Assembly (NCBI GenBank): GCA_902478725.1
Contig: CABSMD010000182.1
Location: 1 to 5,453 of the forward strand
DNA length: 5,453 nucleotides
DNA from: an uncultured Clostridia bacterium
GTDB taxonomy: Bacteria; Bacillota; Clostridia; HGM11514
Direction of reading: 5' to 3'
Shown here: positions 4,786 to 5,453 of the stretch, one piece after another
How positions within the stretch are numbered: the stretch's first letter is position 1
Layout of the letters: each line of letters opens with the position of its first letter
Program-made: the position numbers and the translations under genes
Notes under the pieces: generated by a model
The model's input: the letters and a program-made list of their open reading frames with translations, nothing else
What the model was told of the DNA's origin: nothing
Databases searched by the model: none

Positions 4786-5453
4786 ATGCAACCTCAGGTC
4801 AGCGTCGTTGTTCCTGTATATAACACCGCCGCCTATCTTTCATCCTGCATTGAGTCGATCTTAGGACAGACCTGTCCGGATTTTGAACTTATTTTGGTTG
4901 ACGATGGTTCCACCGATCAAAGCGGCGTAATCTGCGACCAATTTGCGCAAACTGATACTCGGGTACGCGTTCTCCACACCGCAAATGGCGGCGTATCCAG
5001 CGCGCGCAATACCGGTCTCGCAGCCGCCGACGGCAGATATGTTGTATTCTGTGACAGCGACGACACCATCGCCCCCACTCTGCTTGCGGTACTTTTGGAA
5101 AGGTCGGACAGCGACCTAGCCGAATGTGGCATTCATCTTGGACAGGAACAGCGTGTTTATGAGTCGGATCAAACCTTCCTCATGGCCGAAATGACGGCAC
5201 AGGTTTTCACCCGCCTACTGCAAAAAAGCCTGATTTCCTCTCCCTGCGCAAAGCTATACCGAATGGATTTGATCCGCCGCTTTTGCCTTCAATTTGATAC
5301 GTCAGTAAACTATGGGGAGGATCTAATTTTCAACCTGTCCTATCTGCAGCATTGTCGAAGCTATACCTCCGTCGCCCAATGCCTGTATTTTTACAAATTT
5401 GCGATGGAAGGTTCCCTTACGAATCACTTTACGAAAACCCGCCTGTATTGCTA
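4786..5453 (+). CDS. Family 2 glycosyltransferase (GT-A fold), 3' end beyond the window
   Basis: The 222 residues visible form a GT2 domain that transfers a sugar from a nucleotide donor, probably at the inner membrane face during surface polysaccharide or teichoic-type glycan synthesis. VSVVVPVYN (5-13) is the first strand. VDDGSTD (38-44) binds the nucleotide. NGGVSSARNTGL (67-78) is the usual GT2 signature. DSDD (90-93) provides the DxD metal site. SPCAKLYR (152-159) and GEDLIFNLSYL (177-187) are the acceptor-side motifs typical of EpsJ- and CapE-like enzymes. No signal peptide or membrane segment is present in this part. The ATG at 4786 follows AGGAGGGG (4771-4778) with a seven-base gap. 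The frame is open to the last base, so the gene is cut by the window edge. Donor and acceptor cannot be told from the sequence. It is probably the first gene of a cluster. Confidence 0.95.
   Translation, partial: MQPQVSVVVPVYNTAAYLSSCIESILGQTCPDFELILVDDGSTDQSGVICDQFAQTDTRVRVLHTANGGVSSARNTGLAAADGRYVVFCDSDDTIAPTLLAVLLERSDSDLAECGIHLGQEQRVYESDQTFLMAEMTAQVFTRLLQKSLISSPCAKLYRMDLIRRFCLQFDTSVNYGEDLIFNLSYLQHCRSYTSVAQCLYFYKFAMEGSLTNHFTKTRLYC

Overview
The window looks like chromosomal DNA of a low-to-mid GC, Gram-positive anaerobe of the class Clostridia. This rests on Firmicutes-type Shine-Dalgarno sites (GGAGG and similar), SigA-type promoters, U-tailed hairpin terminators, a Clostridia-style large serine recombinase, and the style of the CAP and PNPOx-like proteins. 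The genus cannot be fixed from the sequence.

Positions 1-1346 hold a compact isoprenoid operon: a SigA-type promoter, ispD, then ispF overlapping it by 7 bases, closed by a strong intrinsic terminator. IspD and IspF are the third and fifth enzymes of the methylerythritol phosphate pathway. Positions 1347-2438 hold a secreted or membrane-anchored CAP (SCP/YkwD-type) protein, then a small FMN-binding split-barrel (PNPOx-like) protein. The second gene's promoter overlaps the first gene's stop codon, and a second intrinsic terminator ends the block.

Positions 2439-4256 carry a likely mobile or rearranging cassette. A 49-residue acidic ORF, absent from long-ORF views, is translationally coupled to an apparently intact 526-residue large serine recombinase. 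The recombinase stop lies less than 20 bases from the broken end of a minus-strand subtilase (peptidase S8) gene. That gene keeps its start, catalytic Asp and catalytic His, but ends abruptly after the GHGTHV motif. The rest of the protease, including the catalytic Ser, is not in the window. This is the main anomaly: it suggests a recombinase-associated junction at the active-site codons, but the other half of the target gene is not at the opposite edge of the cassette.

Positions 4508-4785 are an AT-richer intergenic region between the broken subtilase and a family 2 glycosyltransferase reading right. It has a good extended -10 promoter and a leader with repeated ATACTAT motifs. The glycosyltransferase runs off the right edge and probably begins a surface polysaccharide locus.

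The left genes are ordinary. The recombinase and subtilase junction, the small coupled ORF and a shared CATAnACTA promoter-like motif deserve a second look. They raise, without proving, the idea of a sporulation-linked DNA rearrangement.
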